From the NCBI RefSeq assembly GCF_002142215.1, contig NZ_NAST01000004.1:62001-126000 (forward strand): a stretch of 64,000 bases of DNA, in the 5' to 3' direction. A program made the translations under genes and the position numbers. This document shows, piece after piece, positions 37,523-48,217 of this stretch (position 1 is its first letter; each line of letters begins with the position of its first letter). The notes under the pieces were generated by a model. That model did not search any database and was not told the origin of the DNA. It saw only the letters and a program-made list of their open reading frames with translations. This DNA comes from Gilliamella sp. N-G2 (GTDB taxonomy: Bacteria > Pseudomonadota > Gammaproteobacteria > Enterobacterales > Orbaceae).

Positions 37523-39637
37523 CTATTCCTCATTCTCTGTTATTACAATTGGCAATTGATAGTGGGTTTCATTCATGAAATGACAAAGATAAGCCGTTTG
37601 TAGAATATGCTTAATTTTGATTGGTTGGTTTTGCGTTAGTTTGTTTAAAGTGTGGCTTAAAGTATTTAAACCAAGAGTGTCACATTGGTATTGTAATTGG
37701 GTTATTTTTTGTTTATCAGCGCTAGATAAGATCAATCGTCCCGAGCTGGTAATTGCTTCAAGTAATGTCATCGTCGGTTTTAAGATAAATGTCGCTATAG
37801 GATCTTGTTGGTAAGTAATTTGCGCTATCTGTCTCTTTAAACTTGACTCTGTAGATGTGTCAAAGGCTTTATAAGCTTTTTCTTTTGAATATAACTCTTC
37901 ATAATCAAAATCCAAATTGCTAATATTAATTTGGTTGGTTTTTGACTCTTTATAAATCAGAGCAAAAGGTTCTAGATCTAAATTACTGTCATTTTTAATA
38001 CATTTTACCAACACTGTTAACGGTTGATGAGCAGTTTTCAGAATAAAATTTAACATATCAAGGCGTTGAGTATGAATCCCATCCCAAAAAAGGCGTAAGA
38101 ACAGTTGATTATTTTGATTATCTTTTATACACCAAGTTAAACTCTGTTTAATTTCATCTAATACAGGTTTGTGTGAATTGGTAATATGAATAGCAATTAC
38201 CTGCTCAAACAAGTTATCACTGGTATCACTATTCTGTAAATAACTACTCAGTTCTTTCCAGTTTCGAAAACCGCTAGATGCTCGAAAATCTTCATAATCC
38301 CGCTCATTCCACCCTGTCGATTTTAGCTCCACACTCGGCCCATTGTTGGATAAATTATTGTTTTCGGCAATGAGAAGATTATGAAGAGAGAAACGTCTTT
38401 TCATCAACATATTTGGCATTGATTGCCATAATGAAATAGTGTGCCATATGGAATATCTATTAAAGTTATTATCAGCCTTATTGGATCTGGCTAGCGTTGT
38501 TTGATAATACTGCTTGTACTGAGGTTGCCAAAAGTAGAAAGTGGCACCTTGCGCACCCGTTTTACTTTGCCACCAATAAGCACCTAATGGCAATAAATCT
38601 AACACTTTTTGTTCGGCTTGATATTGACGTTTTTGATTTCCTCTTAAATTGGTAAGTTGTTGACCTTCGCTATTTAATAGTTTTTGCAAATGAACTGTTA
38701 TGCGAGCTAAAAGCAAGATAATATCTCGTTCCTCAATAGCAAAATGTCGCTTAGCTTGCATTTCAACTAATTGACACAGTTGCCTAAGCATAGCTGCCAA
38801 CTTTGCTAAACCTTGTGCTCTAGCTGACATATTAAGCAATTGTAATTGATTGGCTTGGCTAGCACTTACATGCGATAACCCATGAGTTATTAAAGTGTTG
38901 ATTTGACTTTGTATCTGTCTTATCAAGTTACTTTCATCATCAGTAAGTTGATCTTGTTTATTCTTTTGTTGATGTTGTGAAATAATCTGTTCAGGCCATA
39001 ACCAATTTTTTTGATTTTGTTGGAATAGATAAGCTACAACCGCTAAGTGTACGGCTTGTTTTTGTTTATCCGGCAGTTCTGAGATGATACCAGCAAAACC
39101 AGTGCCAGCCGTGTAGATAATAGGTGTAGCACTTTGTGGAACGAGAATACGAAGTTGAACATCCTGCGTTTGCACAGTTACAACATCGTTTTGTAACCAA
39201 TCAAACAATAATTGATAAGCTAGTCGTATATTGGCTTTGCCCACTATTTTAAATAACTGGCTACTATCAATTGCTAATAGTTCAGCTAACGGATCGCAAT
39301 GTTGTCTAGAGGATTCAAATGATTGATTGAGTGTGTCACTAATCGATTTAACTTCAACATTCTCAATAATTGCATTTTCATGCAGCCAAAAAACAGCAGC
39401 AATTATGTGTTTACAATGATCACTGGCAGGACAACTACAATTTGCCGCTTGAATGCCTTGAGGTGTCAGTTTTACTTTCTGATTATCTACATCAAAAAGT
39501 AAATATGACTGATTATGTTCAATTAATTTTACTTTATTAGCTTGAATATCTTTAATTGCACGGCGAACTACGCCAACATTAGCATAAACAGCTAAAGCAT
39601 CTTGGTCATAATTTAAATAGATTTGAGACCAACTCAT
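37523..39637 (-). CDS. yehQ: SWIM zinc-finger protein, YehQ-like
   Basis: 704-residue cytoplasmic protein with an N-terminal SWIM zinc finger: C67-S-C69-(x)5-C75-x-H77 (NCSCPASDHCKHI). SWIM fingers bind DNA or protein. The rest is Gln/Leu-rich helical sequence with no motif I recognise. The start ATG at 39637 has GAGG 7 bases upstream and overlaps the stop of the VWA gene by four bases (ATGA). Last gene of the cluster DUF4132 x4, MoxR ATPase, DUF5682, VWA, SWIM, which mirrors E. coli yehI-yehL-yehM-yehP-yehQ. Its proposed role in the system is inference. Confidence 0.82.
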   Translation of the reverse strand: MSWSQIYLNYDQDALAVYANVGVVRRAIKDIQANKVKLIEHNQSYLLFDVDNQKVKLTPQGIQAANCSCPASDHCKHIIAAVFWLHENAIIENVEVKSISDTLNQSFESSRQHCDPLAELLAIDSSQLFKIVGKANIRLAYQLLFDWLQNDVVTVQTQDVQLRILVPQSATPIIYTAGTGFAGIISELPDKQKQAVHLAVVAYLFQQNQKNWLWPEQIISQHQQKNKQDQLTDDESNLIRQIQSQINTLITHGLSHVSASQANQLQLLNMSARAQGLAKLAAMLRQLCQLVEMQAKRHFAIEERDIILLLARITVHLQKLLNSEGQQLTNLRGNQKRQYQAEQKVLDLLPLGAYWWQSKTGAQGATFYFWQPQYKQYYQTTLARSNKADNNFNRYSIWHTISLWQSMPNMLMKRRFSLHNLLIAENNNLSNNGPSVELKSTGWNERDYEDFRASSGFRNWKELSSYLQNSDTSDNLFEQVIAIHITNSHKPVLDEIKQSLTWCIKDNQNNQLFLRLFWDGIHTQRLDMLNFILKTAHQPLTVLVKCIKNDSNLDLEPFALIYKESKTNQINISNLDFDYEELYSKEKAYKAFDTSTESSLKRQIAQITYQQDPIATFILKPTMTLLEAITSSGRLILSSADKQKITQLQYQCDTLGLNTLSHTLNKLTQNQPIKIKHILQTAYLCHFMNETHYQLPIVITENEE

Positions 39638-40787
39638 TGCATCACCTCTGCTAACCAATTGGCAAAATGTTCCGGTGTTAAAGCAGCAATTTGCATGCCC
39701 CGATTAGCGAGTTCTTGAGATGTTTGTAGATCATAAACAGGGGTTGCAGAGTAATCTAAGGCCGCTAAACCGAGCATTTTAACCCTATTAGCATTAAGGC
39801 GTGCAACGGTATTATAGAGATTGGTTAAATTCACACCTTCATAAAAATCACTTACCACAACCATGATGGTACGAGTTGGATTGATTATTCTTTGTTCTGC
39901 ATAATTTAGTGCATAGCCAATATTTGTACCACCACCGAGTTGTACTGTCATGAGTATTTCAACTGGATCACTTACTAAATGGCTTAAATCCACCACTTGA
40001 GTATCAAAAACAAATAAATGTAACTTAACTGCAGGCAATTGAGTTATGATACTGGCACACACAGCCGAGTAAATAATAGAGCTATCCATTGAACCACTTT
40101 GGTCAACACATAAAATGATATCCCAAGGAAGTTGACGTTTAGCGCGAGAGTTAAATATGGCTTTCTCAATAACGATTCGTTGTTGGTCATGGTCAAAATG
40201 TTTTAAATTAGCTTTAATGGTTGTTCGCCAATCAAAATTTTGGCTGTTTTTAAGTAATGACCGTCTAAAGCGATTTTTTTTACCTGTCATGGTATTAATA
40301 AAACTGGTTTGAATTTTTTGCAGAATTTCATCCACCACCTTTTTAATAAGCGCTTTTACCTCATCTTGAACACTGTTACTGAGTTTACCTCGTAATCTCA
40401 TTAAAAGCCGTACAGAATTAAAATTGGGTTGTAATTCTTTCACTGCATTAGGATCATTTAAAATACCTTGGAGATTATAACGTTCAAGCGCTTGGTTCTG
40501 CATTCGTTCAAAAGTACTTTTAGGAAACAGTTTTCGTGATTGTCGTAGCCAATTTACCGTATTATAAACTGATCCATCTTTTCCACCTGAACGGTTTTTG
40601 CCTTCAGTTAACAAACCACGAGCAAGATATTCATGTTGATAAAGGTAATCTAAAGCTTGATCAATTTGCTGCTCATATGAATCTAACTTATTATTTAGAT
40701 TGTCATCGGCGTATTGACCTAATATCAAACGCCAACGCTTAACTTGTTGGTCTGTGTTACTATTTTTGGTTTGTTTATTGTTAATCA
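39634..40787 (-). CDS. yehP: VWA-domain protein, YehP-like, partner of the MoxR ATPase
   Basis: 384-residue cytoplasmic protein with an N-terminal helical part (to about residue 210) and a C-terminal von Willebrand A domain. The MIDAS metal site is complete: DQSGS at residues 229-233, the Thr of GGGTNIG (T288) and the Asp of VVVSDFYEG (D314). Such proteins bind clients or cofactors for MoxR-type AAA+ ATPases. AGG lies 9 bases upstream of the ATG at 40787; it starts 9 bases after the DUF5682 gene and overlaps the SWIM gene by four bases, so the three are one transcript. Confidence 0.9.
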
Positions 40788-40796
40788 TACCAATGC

Positions 40797-43358
40797 CTAA
40801 TATTTGAACCAATCACTAAGATGTTGCTGTTTTATATGTTTCATAATTAACAATTCCAGCGAAAGTGCTTTTTGTAGCTGATTTTCACTAAACTGATGCT
40901 GTTGAAAGTGCAAATCAGCATCAACAATATGATACTTTTGGGCAATTTTTTCGCCTAGCGAAGCAATTTGTTTAGGATTTAATTGAGCAAAAACATAACG
41001 TAAATCTGGTAGTATTTCGATAAATTGCTCAGGAGACCATTCAAGTAGCAATTGATCTAAACTATCCAATAAAATCGATGAATGTATAACTAATTCAGGT
41101 GTACATTGCATGATGCCAATAAAATAGCTAATCGCTTGTTCATTTTGAGTACCTAAACTAAAGTTGATTTTAATATTATCTTCCAATTGTTGTTGGCTTA
41201 AATAGGCGTCTAAATAACTCATACTATCAATAGTGCCACGGATCAATGGTGCCTGCGTTAACTCAGGTTGCAAGCGTGATAAATTATGGTAAAAGTCCTG
41301 TTTAAGTTGGTGTGCATCAAGTTCATCAGGCAAAGAATTTAATAAATCTCTAAATGAAAGTAATATTTTTAAATTTTGCTGTTGCTGTTCATTTTCATGT
41401 TGTTTTAATTTAGTTAGCAAGAAAAAGCTCTGCTTAATGATTTTAGTTAATAAGGTATGCAAAGTCGATGTGACTTTAAGTTGTAAAAAAGTTTGACCTT
41501 GCCACAAATAAAGCATACGATGACCACAATGAATGAGTGAATCCAATTCACCATCTGTTTCAATAAAATTAGCAAAGTTATCAACTAAATCGTTAAAATA
41601 ATCATCCAATCCCATTAATGCAGCTTGTATTAATTGCTCAACAGCAAATAAACTTACTGAATCGTTACTATTTTGTATAAATTGCTTGGCTTCCAATTGC
41701 AATTTACTTATAGCAAGTTGTTGCAACTTCATTCCCTGCTGTGATAATTCAATCAATCTCGCCTCAACCATTGGTGTCCAAGCATAACGCCAATCTTCAA
41801 ACATCACATTCAAACGTTGGCCATGAATATAATCAGGGCCATCAATTCGATTAGCAAAACCGACATTTAAAAAGGTCATTAAGTGTAAAAAACGGCTTCG
41901 TTGTCGATGTTCTGGTTTGCGATAAATATCAATATGAGTAAGTTTTGGATTAGTATCATCCAATTTAAAACGATATTGTTTTAAGGTTAAATAAACCTCA
42001 TTAACTAATGGAGGCTGTGATATTCCAGTTGGCACTTCACCTAGCTGATTACCAGATAAGTAGCTTCGTACTAGTATCCAAAAATCACTACGCGTGGTAT
42101 CCATGCTCTCTTTAATAAAGCAAGATTGAATAGCATCAAGTAAATCATATCTCCCTGATCCAATATGCCCACGTAAATCAGCCAGTAGCGTTGCTTGTTC
42201 AATGGCTGTTTTTAAAGCAACAAATCCTGTTGAATTATCATATTTTGATTGTTGTCGTAATTTATCGACAATTTCCCACAATAAAGTTAAGGTTTGCCAT
42301 TGACGATATACTTGCCAAGACTGATTTTTATTAGTTGCTTTGTCATAATCCAACATAGTTTGCCAAACTGTTTGATAATAAGCTGGTGATGGCATACCTG
42401 ATGCATAACCATTTAATGTATCAAGACGATCGAAGCTATAACGCATTAACCATGTTTGATCTTCCACTCTATTTTTTTGTTGACGGTTGAATTGAACAAC
42501 ATCTGATCTTTTAGGTAACATAAGCTGATTTTGCCACAGCCCTTCTAGTAACGCTAAAGTATGAAATCCGCCCGTCACAACAACAATTTTGGCTTGTGGT
42601 TTGGATTTTTTTAGTTGACCAATAGCCGTTAACATATACTGTTCACGCTGGACTGATCCTTCGGCAATTAGTGATTCCTTAGTATAGTCAAGCCTTGACA
42701 TGGCACACCATATAAACGTATCTACAAAAAACGTTTTCCAATTAGCAATATCATCATAATCTTTTAATTCAAACAGATGTTCCCAGACTTCATCGTGATC
42801 TCGGCAGTGCAATTTTTGCATTAAACGTTGTATATATTGACTATGTTTTAGATAAGTTTCAGAAAGTAGAGAATAATTGCGTTCTGAATCTGACTCAATA
42901 CTCTGCTCCGTTTGTAAACTCCAAGGTAAATCAATAAATTGTATATTGGCCTGTCGCTTTTTTGCCATCTGTATTGCTAACCACTCAGGTGAGTAATCAC
43001 AAAATGGATAAAATGCTGAATAGATATTTGATTTAGGGTTTAAATTGTCGATATTATCTTCTGTTGTGTATGGTAACTCTGTTGGTTGGGTTAGCTTTTT
43101 TTCGGTTTGGCATAGTACAGCAATTGGTGGTTTTGTATCGCTATCTAACAATTGTTGCAAAATAGTATCAAAACTAGACGGAGCTTCAATCAATATATGT
43201 GTTGGCTCAACTTCCTCTATCAACTGTTTTAACGCATAACTGCATGCTGGACTATGATGACGCACTGGTGCAAAATAGATCTGTTCACGCTGTAACGCTT
43301 GCAAACGTTCTACCGCTTTTGATAATCGTTCCGGTAACAATGAATGGCTGATTGTCAT
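40797..43358 (-). CDS. yehM: DUF5682 protein, YehM-like, with TraB/TIKI-like motifs
   Basis: 853-residue protein. The N-terminal 270 residues have the DUF5682 signature YFAPVRHHSPACSYAL (H34-H35-S36), THILIEAPSSFD (E58), YSPEWLAIQMAKKRQANIQF-IDLP and KIVVVTGGFHTLALLEGLW (GGFH at 263-266). This order of His-x-x-Ser, buried Glu and Gly-x-x-His resembles the TraB/TIKI/ChaN-EreA superfamily, whose members include metalloproteases; that comparison is my inference. The remainder is helical, with no recognised domain. It sits 9 bases after the MoxR ATPase gene and 9 bases before the VWA gene. Confidence 0.85.
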   Translation of the reverse strand: MTISHSLLPERLSKAVERLQALQREQIYFAPVRHHSPACSYALKQLIEEVEPTHILIEAPSSFDTILQQLLDSDTKPPIAVLCQTEKKLTQPTELPYTTEDNIDNLNPKSNIYSAFYPFCDYSPEWLAIQMAKKRQANIQFIDLPWSLQTEQSIESDSERNYSLLSETYLKHSQYIQRLMQKLHCRDHDEVWEHLFELKDYDDIANWKTFFVDTFIWCAMSRLDYTKESLIAEGSVQREQYMLTAIGQLKKSKPQAKIVVVTGGFHTLALLEGLWQNQLMLPKRSDVVQFNRQQKNRVEDQTWLMRYSFDRLDTLNGYASGMPSPAYYQTVWQTMLDYDKATNKNQSWQVYRQWQTLTLLWEIVDKLRQQSKYDNSTGFVALKTAIEQATLLADLRGHIGSGRYDLLDAIQSCFIKESMDTTRSDFWILVRSYLSGNQLGEVPTGISQPPLVNEVYLTLKQYRFKLDDTNPKLTHIDIYRKPEHRQRSRFLHLMTFLNVGFANRIDGPDYIHGQRLNVMFEDWRYAWTPMVEARLIELSQQGMKLQQLAISKLQLEAKQFIQNSNDSVSLFAVEQLIQAALMGLDDYFNDLVDNFANFIETDGELDSLIHCGHRMLYLWQGQTFLQLKVTSTLHTLLTKIIKQSFFLLTKLKQHENEQQQQNLKILLSFRDLLNSLPDELDAHQLKQDFYHNLSRLQPELTQAPLIRGTIDSMSYLDAYLSQQQLEDNIKINFSLGTQNEQAISYFIGIMQCTPELVIHSSILLDSLDQLLLEWSPEQFIEILPDLRYVFAQLNPKQIASLGEKIAQKYHIVDADLHFQQHQFSENQLQKALSLELLIMKHIKQQHLSDWFKY

Positions 43359-43367
43359 AGTTACTTT

Positions 43368-44465
43368 TTATTTCCAAAAAGTTTTTGATTCTTGATAAAA
43401 ACTACGCCATATATCGGATTTCTTGGCTCGCTCTCGTACCACATTGTCCATATAAAACCGAATTCTTTTAATATCATCAGCATTGTCTTTCAAAACAACT
43501 CCAATCAACTGTTTGGCAATTTGTTCGCCAGTTAATGTTCCATCACCAAAATAATGGGCATCTAATGCTGATGCATAGGCAATATTAACTGCTTCAGCGG
43601 TAGACATTACTGCATCGGGTGTTTTTAATTTGGCACCCTCTGTGGTTTGACCTTGTCTGAGCTCTTGAAAAGTAGTCACCAATAGTTCAATGACATCAAT
43701 AGGGATAATAACTTGTGTCGTTAATTCCCCCAATTCCTGATTAAGTTGTCGTTGAATTAATTCAATCTCAAAATTTTTATCAGCAATTGGATTAACAGTT
43801 TCGAAATTAAAACGTCGCTTCAATGCCGCAGACATTTCGTGCACACCACGATCGTGTAAATTGGCGGTACCAATAATATTAAATCCAGGTTTAGCTTTAA
43901 TAACGCTATTAGGCCCCATTTCGGGAATCATCATTTGTTTTTCAGACATAACCGATACCAGCATATCTTGAATTTCTGGTTGGCAACGGGTTATCTCTTC
44001 AAAGCGAACAATCTTTCCTTGCAACATACCTTGATAGATAGGCGAGCCAATTAATGCGCGTTCAGTGGGCCCTTCGGCAAGCAATAATGCATAGTTCCAT
44101 GAATAACGGATATGATCTTCGCTGGTGCCTGCTGTCCCTTGAACTGTCAAATTTGAATCACCACTTATCGCTGCTGCTAATAATTCTGATAACATAGATT
44201 TTGCCGTACCGGGTTGCCCCACTAGCATTAAACCTTGTTTTCCTAATAAGGATACAATTGCACGATCAACTAACGGATCGTCGCCAAAAAACTTACGACT
44301 AATACCTAATGATTCGTTACCTAAAATGAATTGACGAACTGATTTGGGTGATAAAAGCCAACCTTGCGGTTTATTATTGTCTTTATCGGCTTTGCTTAAT
44401 GTTGCCAATTCTTGGTTATAACGCTCTTCAGCAGTTAATCGTATTGCTTGTTTCTGATTTAACAT
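43368..44465 (-). CDS. yehL: MoxR-type AAA+ ATPase, YehL-like
   Basis: 365-residue AAA+ ATPase. Walker A GQPGTAKS (83-90), Walker B IVRFEEITR (152-160), sensor 1 IIGTANLHDRG (197-207), arginine-finger region SAALKRRFNFE (212-222), and the MoxR-type helix 2 insert around GTSEDHIRYSWN. MoxR ATPases work with VWA proteins to remodel or activate client proteins; the VWA partner is two genes downstream. The gene begins 11 bases after the adjacent DUF4132 gene. All catalytic residues look intact. Confidence 0.93.
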   Translation of the reverse strand: MLNQKQAIRLTAEERYNQELATLSKADKDNNKPQGWLLSPKSVRQFILGNESLGISRKFFGDDPLVDRAIVSLLGKQGLMLVGQPGTAKSMLSELLAAAISGDSNLTVQGTAGTSEDHIRYSWNYALLLAEGPTERALIGSPIYQGMLQGKIVRFEEITRCQPEIQDMLVSVMSEKQMMIPEMGPNSVIKAKPGFNIIGTANLHDRGVHEMSAALKRRFNFETVNPIADKNFEIELIQRQLNQELGELTTQVIIPIDVIELLVTTFQELRQGQTTEGAKLKTPDAVMSTAEAVNIAYASALDAHYFGDGTLTGEQIAKQLIGVVLKDNADDIKRIRFYMDNVVRERAKKSDIWRSFYQESKTFWK

Positions 44466-44476
44466 CTTTTATCCTT

Positions 44477-47400
44477 TCAATCTGAGTCAAATTTGCTTGA
44501 TACGTTAGCAACCGCCATATAATCAGCAAAACTTTCTGCTAGCAGTACCGGTAAGATGTGGTTAGCATCGACTTTTGATTTTCTATTGCCTTTTATTTGA
44601 CTAAAAGAGAGAACATAGTGTTCAACCGAAATATTTTCTTCAGAAATGTGATATCCCCTAAATTGGATATTGGCATATAGATTAATATTACTATAGTATT
44701 TACTATAACAATCAAAGCCATCATTTTCTTCAATAAAATCACTCTTATAATCAGGCTTATAACCTCGTTTGGTAAGGATATTGCGTATGGTCATTGAATC
44801 CGTTAACCAATCTTTGTAATTATTCACTATGCCATCATCAATCCATTGGCTATTCGGTAAGGAGTTAGCAAATTGGTCAAAAATTGGCGTAACTTTATAG
44901 TCTTTAAGATGTTCTTGCCACTGTTTTGTATGACTGGCTGGCAATAACACATTATGCGCTAGAGTGATATGATGATTTTGATTTAAAATGATCTCTTCAT
45001 CATGAAAATTAATCAAACATCCATCTTCTGTTGGCCTAAAACTGTTGCAAATTTTGCCTTGCCCATCAACTGTTAGCCACACTAATCTTTGCAGCAACCG
45101 CTTAATAATTGGGTGTGCAAAAAGATATTGTTGCCAATCACTTACTAGCCAACGGCGCTGAGTACACATGGCCTCAAACAAACGTTCAGTTTGCATTGCA
45201 ATAATTTGTGTTAACTCTTTTTTACTATTTGAAAACTGTTTTTTCACCTCTTTGATCATGGCAGGATCTTCATCTTTACGCGCATCTGGTAATGTTTTTA
45301 TGATGGTACCTTCTGAATTTTTTAATTGCCATTTAAAGTTATCATCAATATTAGCGGTAAAAATTCGTTTACCATAATCTAGAACAAGTTTACCTGAATC
45401 ATCTAGTCCAGCAGTTACAATAGTACGATCTGCAAGTTCATCAGTTGTCCACTTTTGTCGCTCAGCTATTTGGTTTACCAACGATTTCGCTTTTTCTTGA
45501 GTAACTTTAGTCGAGTAACGGTGAGCAATGGATAACAAAAATTGAATTGTGATGAAATTATCATTGACGGAGATCGCTTCTAACATTGCTTCAATTTGTC
45601 CTCGTCTGATGTAATGATTTTTCATATAAGTTTTTATTATTGATACAGCTATATGACCTTCCATTCCACCAATTAGCGCTAACAAACCTTTTGATTTAAT
45701 TGCCGATCCCATTAAACAAGTTTGCACTTCTAGTTTGATCGATTCAATAACTTGCTCGAGAGTAATATTTCGGTATTCAGGGTATAAATCTGGATGAGTC
45801 TTATAGCGATTTTTATAGTCCTGTAGTCGTTGTGGCGCAGTAATATTTGCCTGAGATTCTGCTTCGGCCAAAGTCGGAGTTAATGTGTCTTGTTGGATAA
45901 AACTTTGTAATATGAATAGGCCAAGTTGTTGTTGGCTTTTTTCACTTAATAGGCGAGTATAAATAGTTAATAAAGGATTAGATGGCTCTTTTAGTTTCAC
46001 CGCTAACCATGTCCACCAAGTGATAATTCTGCGATCAACCTGCTCACCATTTTGCCATGTTAAATCAGGAATTGCCTCACTAACTAACCATTCAACATCC
46101 GTCGGTTTTTTACTTTTTAACCCTTTTTTTGCATCATTAAGTAATCGAGATGGTGTTAAATATTGGTCAATATTTTCACCTAAATTTTCCAGTGTCGATA
46201 ATAGTACGGCTTGTACTGCTTCTTTTTTTTCTTGATTTAAAGCTGTATTTAAGGCAACAATTGATGACCGATTTCCCAATATTTCCAATAGCTTTGCGGC
46301 TAAAATACGTTGTTCTTGTTTGTTAGATGTTAATGCATTTTCAACTAAACGATGAACATCAGGGCATTTACTCAGTACTTGTTGAGCCAATAAACGCAAT
46401 GTCTTGCTGTTACCTAACGCCCATTCTAATAAATAATTAATATATTTATCCGGAGGTTTTGGTAAGAAAGTAAGGATTTTTAAGGCCCGCTTTTTATCAA
46501 AAGTATTATAACTACCTTGTGGTTCAAGGCTAGGTATTAATCCCAATGCTTCATCAAGATAGATAAGGTTTTCAGCAAAAAAAGGCCAAACATAATTTGC
46601 GTCACACTCTAAGGTTAGATCATAATAATAATTCATCAAATATGCTGCGGCAACAATACGTTTAACATCTGGCATATCGGATATGTCATTTAACACCTGA
46701 GCGACCAAGCGTAAGTCGGTATGTAGTAATATCTCATGTTTTAAAAAACTTAAAGCTAAACCGAACGATTTGATCTTATTATAAATAATTCTTTCTGCGC
46801 GTAATAAATGATACAAATTAAATTCAGGTAATGCCTGCAAACGCCCTTTATGTAAAATAATCTCATTAGTTAGCTTATTTTTAATTTCAGATTGCATTAA
46901 CTGCCCTTTACCGTTTAGATAACGAAAAATCATATCTAAATCATTGTCAGTGAAAGTAGTTAATTGTTCGCAACGTTCCTGCTCATTGGTATATCGGTAA
47001 TGATATCTTTGATTATAGAGTTTTTCTTGTTGTGCTCTATTTTGCGATTGTATTAACAACTCTTGATAATTTTGTTGCAATATATCTCGCGCTTTGACAG
47101 GTAAATCAACTTCAGTAATTGGCATAAAAGGAGGAATGATAAATTCATCCTCTTGCTGCTTAGCTAACTTATCATTATTAATGGAGAATAAAGCATTTTC
47201 GATACTTTTAACTACTATTTTATTCGTTTCTTCAGTCAGTATTTTTTCTAATATTCCTTTATTAACAGACAATTTAACTAATAGCGCAATTTTCTGACAA
47301 CGCTGCTTTGGCGTACCTTGTTGGAATGAAGCAATTAACTGATTTTGTGCACTTTCTTTAGGCATACTAAGCAATAGCGTTGTCGCTAACTCTCTTATTT

Positions 47401-48217
47401 TTTTATTGCTACAGACAGATTGTTTGACCAACAATTCCACGACTAGTTCTTTAAGTTCACCATGACTGGCAATATATTGTAATTGCTGTAATTGACCAAT
47501 TTCGGATAGTTCTTGATCTGGTAAAGATTTAAACCATTCTAAGTTTTCAGTTATATATAATTTTAATCCTCTAATCGCATACACATTATTAAAATATTCA
47601 TAATAATATCTTGGTATTTGTTGTCGCTCAAAAAGAGCAAACATAAGTTGTTTTCCTAAACCCGTCTGCTCAATTTCGAGTAATTGATGTAGTTGTTCAA
47701 TCGACCAATTATCACGTTCAGCTATCTTTTCCTCAGCATTGATATTACGATCTAAAAAGGTGGTAATCAATCCATCAATAAACAGATATAAAAACCATAA
47801 GGGTAGTTTTGGAGTAATAACAGCAATATTTACTGGCTCATAAAAAATTCGTCCGTGCATATTCGGAATATAAGTTGCTGCTAAAGTTTTACCAAACCTA
47901 ATGATCTGTTCAGGTGAATATTGACTCGTCCATAATTGATAAAATTTGTCTCGAGCGCTTTGCAGTGGTTTATTATTGTCATCAAAATAAGCAAGAAGAA
48001 CAAAACCTGGACAACCTAGTAAACTATAAACCTGTTTATCATATTCATTAGAAATATTAGATTTTGTTAATTTATTTAGATCATCAAGAACCATGGGATC
48101 TTTGTCATATAAAATATAATGACAAATCCGTTCAGGCATTGATGGTTCTAAATCATGTAAACCAGTAAAACAATCAAGAATGACCTGTTCCATCAGGTCT
48201 CGGTTATTTTTTACCAT
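44477..48217 (-). CDS. DUF4132/HEAT-repeat protein, type B (array copy 1, next to the ATPase)
   Basis: 1246-residue cytoplasmic protein related to E. coli YehI/MolR. The first 350 residues and the middle (about 590-680) carry HEAT-like helical repeats, for example VHRLVENALTSNKQEQRILAAKLLEIL. The C-terminal DUF4132 part includes DRTIVTAGLDDSGKLVLDYG, KKQFSNSKKELTQI and IIKRLLQRLVWLTVDGQGK. Biochemical function is unknown. It is the most divergent of the four paralogues, and the only one directly followed by the ATPase gene. It overlaps the end of the next paralogue by seven bases, with GGAAGG upstream, so the two are coupled. Confidence 0.9.
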   Translation of the reverse strand: MVKNNRDLMEQVILDCFTGLHDLEPSMPERICHYILYDKDPMVLDDLNKLTKSNISNEYDKQVYSLLGCPGFVLLAYFDDNNKPLQSARDKFYQLWTSQYSPEQIIRFGKTLAATYIPNMHGRIFYEPVNIAVITPKLPLWFLYLFIDGLITTFLDRNINAEEKIAERDNWSIEQLHQLLEIEQTGLGKQLMFALFERQQIPRYYYEYFNNVYAIRGLKLYITENLEWFKSLPDQELSEIGQLQQLQYIASHGELKELVVELLVKQSVCSNKKIRELATTLLLSMPKESAQNQLIASFQQGTPKQRCQKIALLVKLSVNKGILEKILTEETNKIVVKSIENALFSINNDKLAKQQEDEFIIPPFMPITEVDLPVKARDILQQNYQELLIQSQNRAQQEKLYNQRYHYRYTNEQERCEQLTTFTDNDLDMIFRYLNGKGQLMQSEIKNKLTNEIILHKGRLQALPEFNLYHLLRAERIIYNKIKSFGLALSFLKHEILLHTDLRLVAQVLNDISDMPDVKRIVAAAYLMNYYYDLTLECDANYVWPFFAENLIYLDEALGLIPSLEPQGSYNTFDKKRALKILTFLPKPPDKYINYLLEWALGNSKTLRLLAQQVLSKCPDVHRLVENALTSNKQEQRILAAKLLEILGNRSSIVALNTALNQEKKEAVQAVLLSTLENLGENIDQYLTPSRLLNDAKKGLKSKKPTDVEWLVSEAIPDLTWQNGEQVDRRIITWWTWLAVKLKEPSNPLLTIYTRLLSEKSQQQLGLFILQSFIQQDTLTPTLAEAESQANITAPQRLQDYKNRYKTHPDLYPEYRNITLEQVIESIKLEVQTCLMGSAIKSKGLLALIGGMEGHIAVSIIKTYMKNHYIRRGQIEAMLEAISVNDNFITIQFLLSIAHRYSTKVTQEKAKSLVNQIAERQKWTTDELADRTIVTAGLDDSGKLVLDYGKRIFTANIDDNFKWQLKNSEGTIIKTLPDARKDEDPAMIKEVKKQFSNSKKELTQIIAMQTERLFEAMCTQRRWLVSDWQQYLFAHPIIKRLLQRLVWLTVDGQGKICNSFRPTEDGCLINFHDEEIILNQNHHITLAHNVLLPASHTKQWQEHLKDYKVTPIFDQFANSLPNSQWIDDGIVNNYKDWLTDSMTIRNILTKRGYKPDYKSDFIEENDGFDCYSKYYSNINLYANIQFRGYHISEENISVEHYVLSFSQIKGNRKSKVDANHILPVLLAESFADYMAVANVSSKFDSD

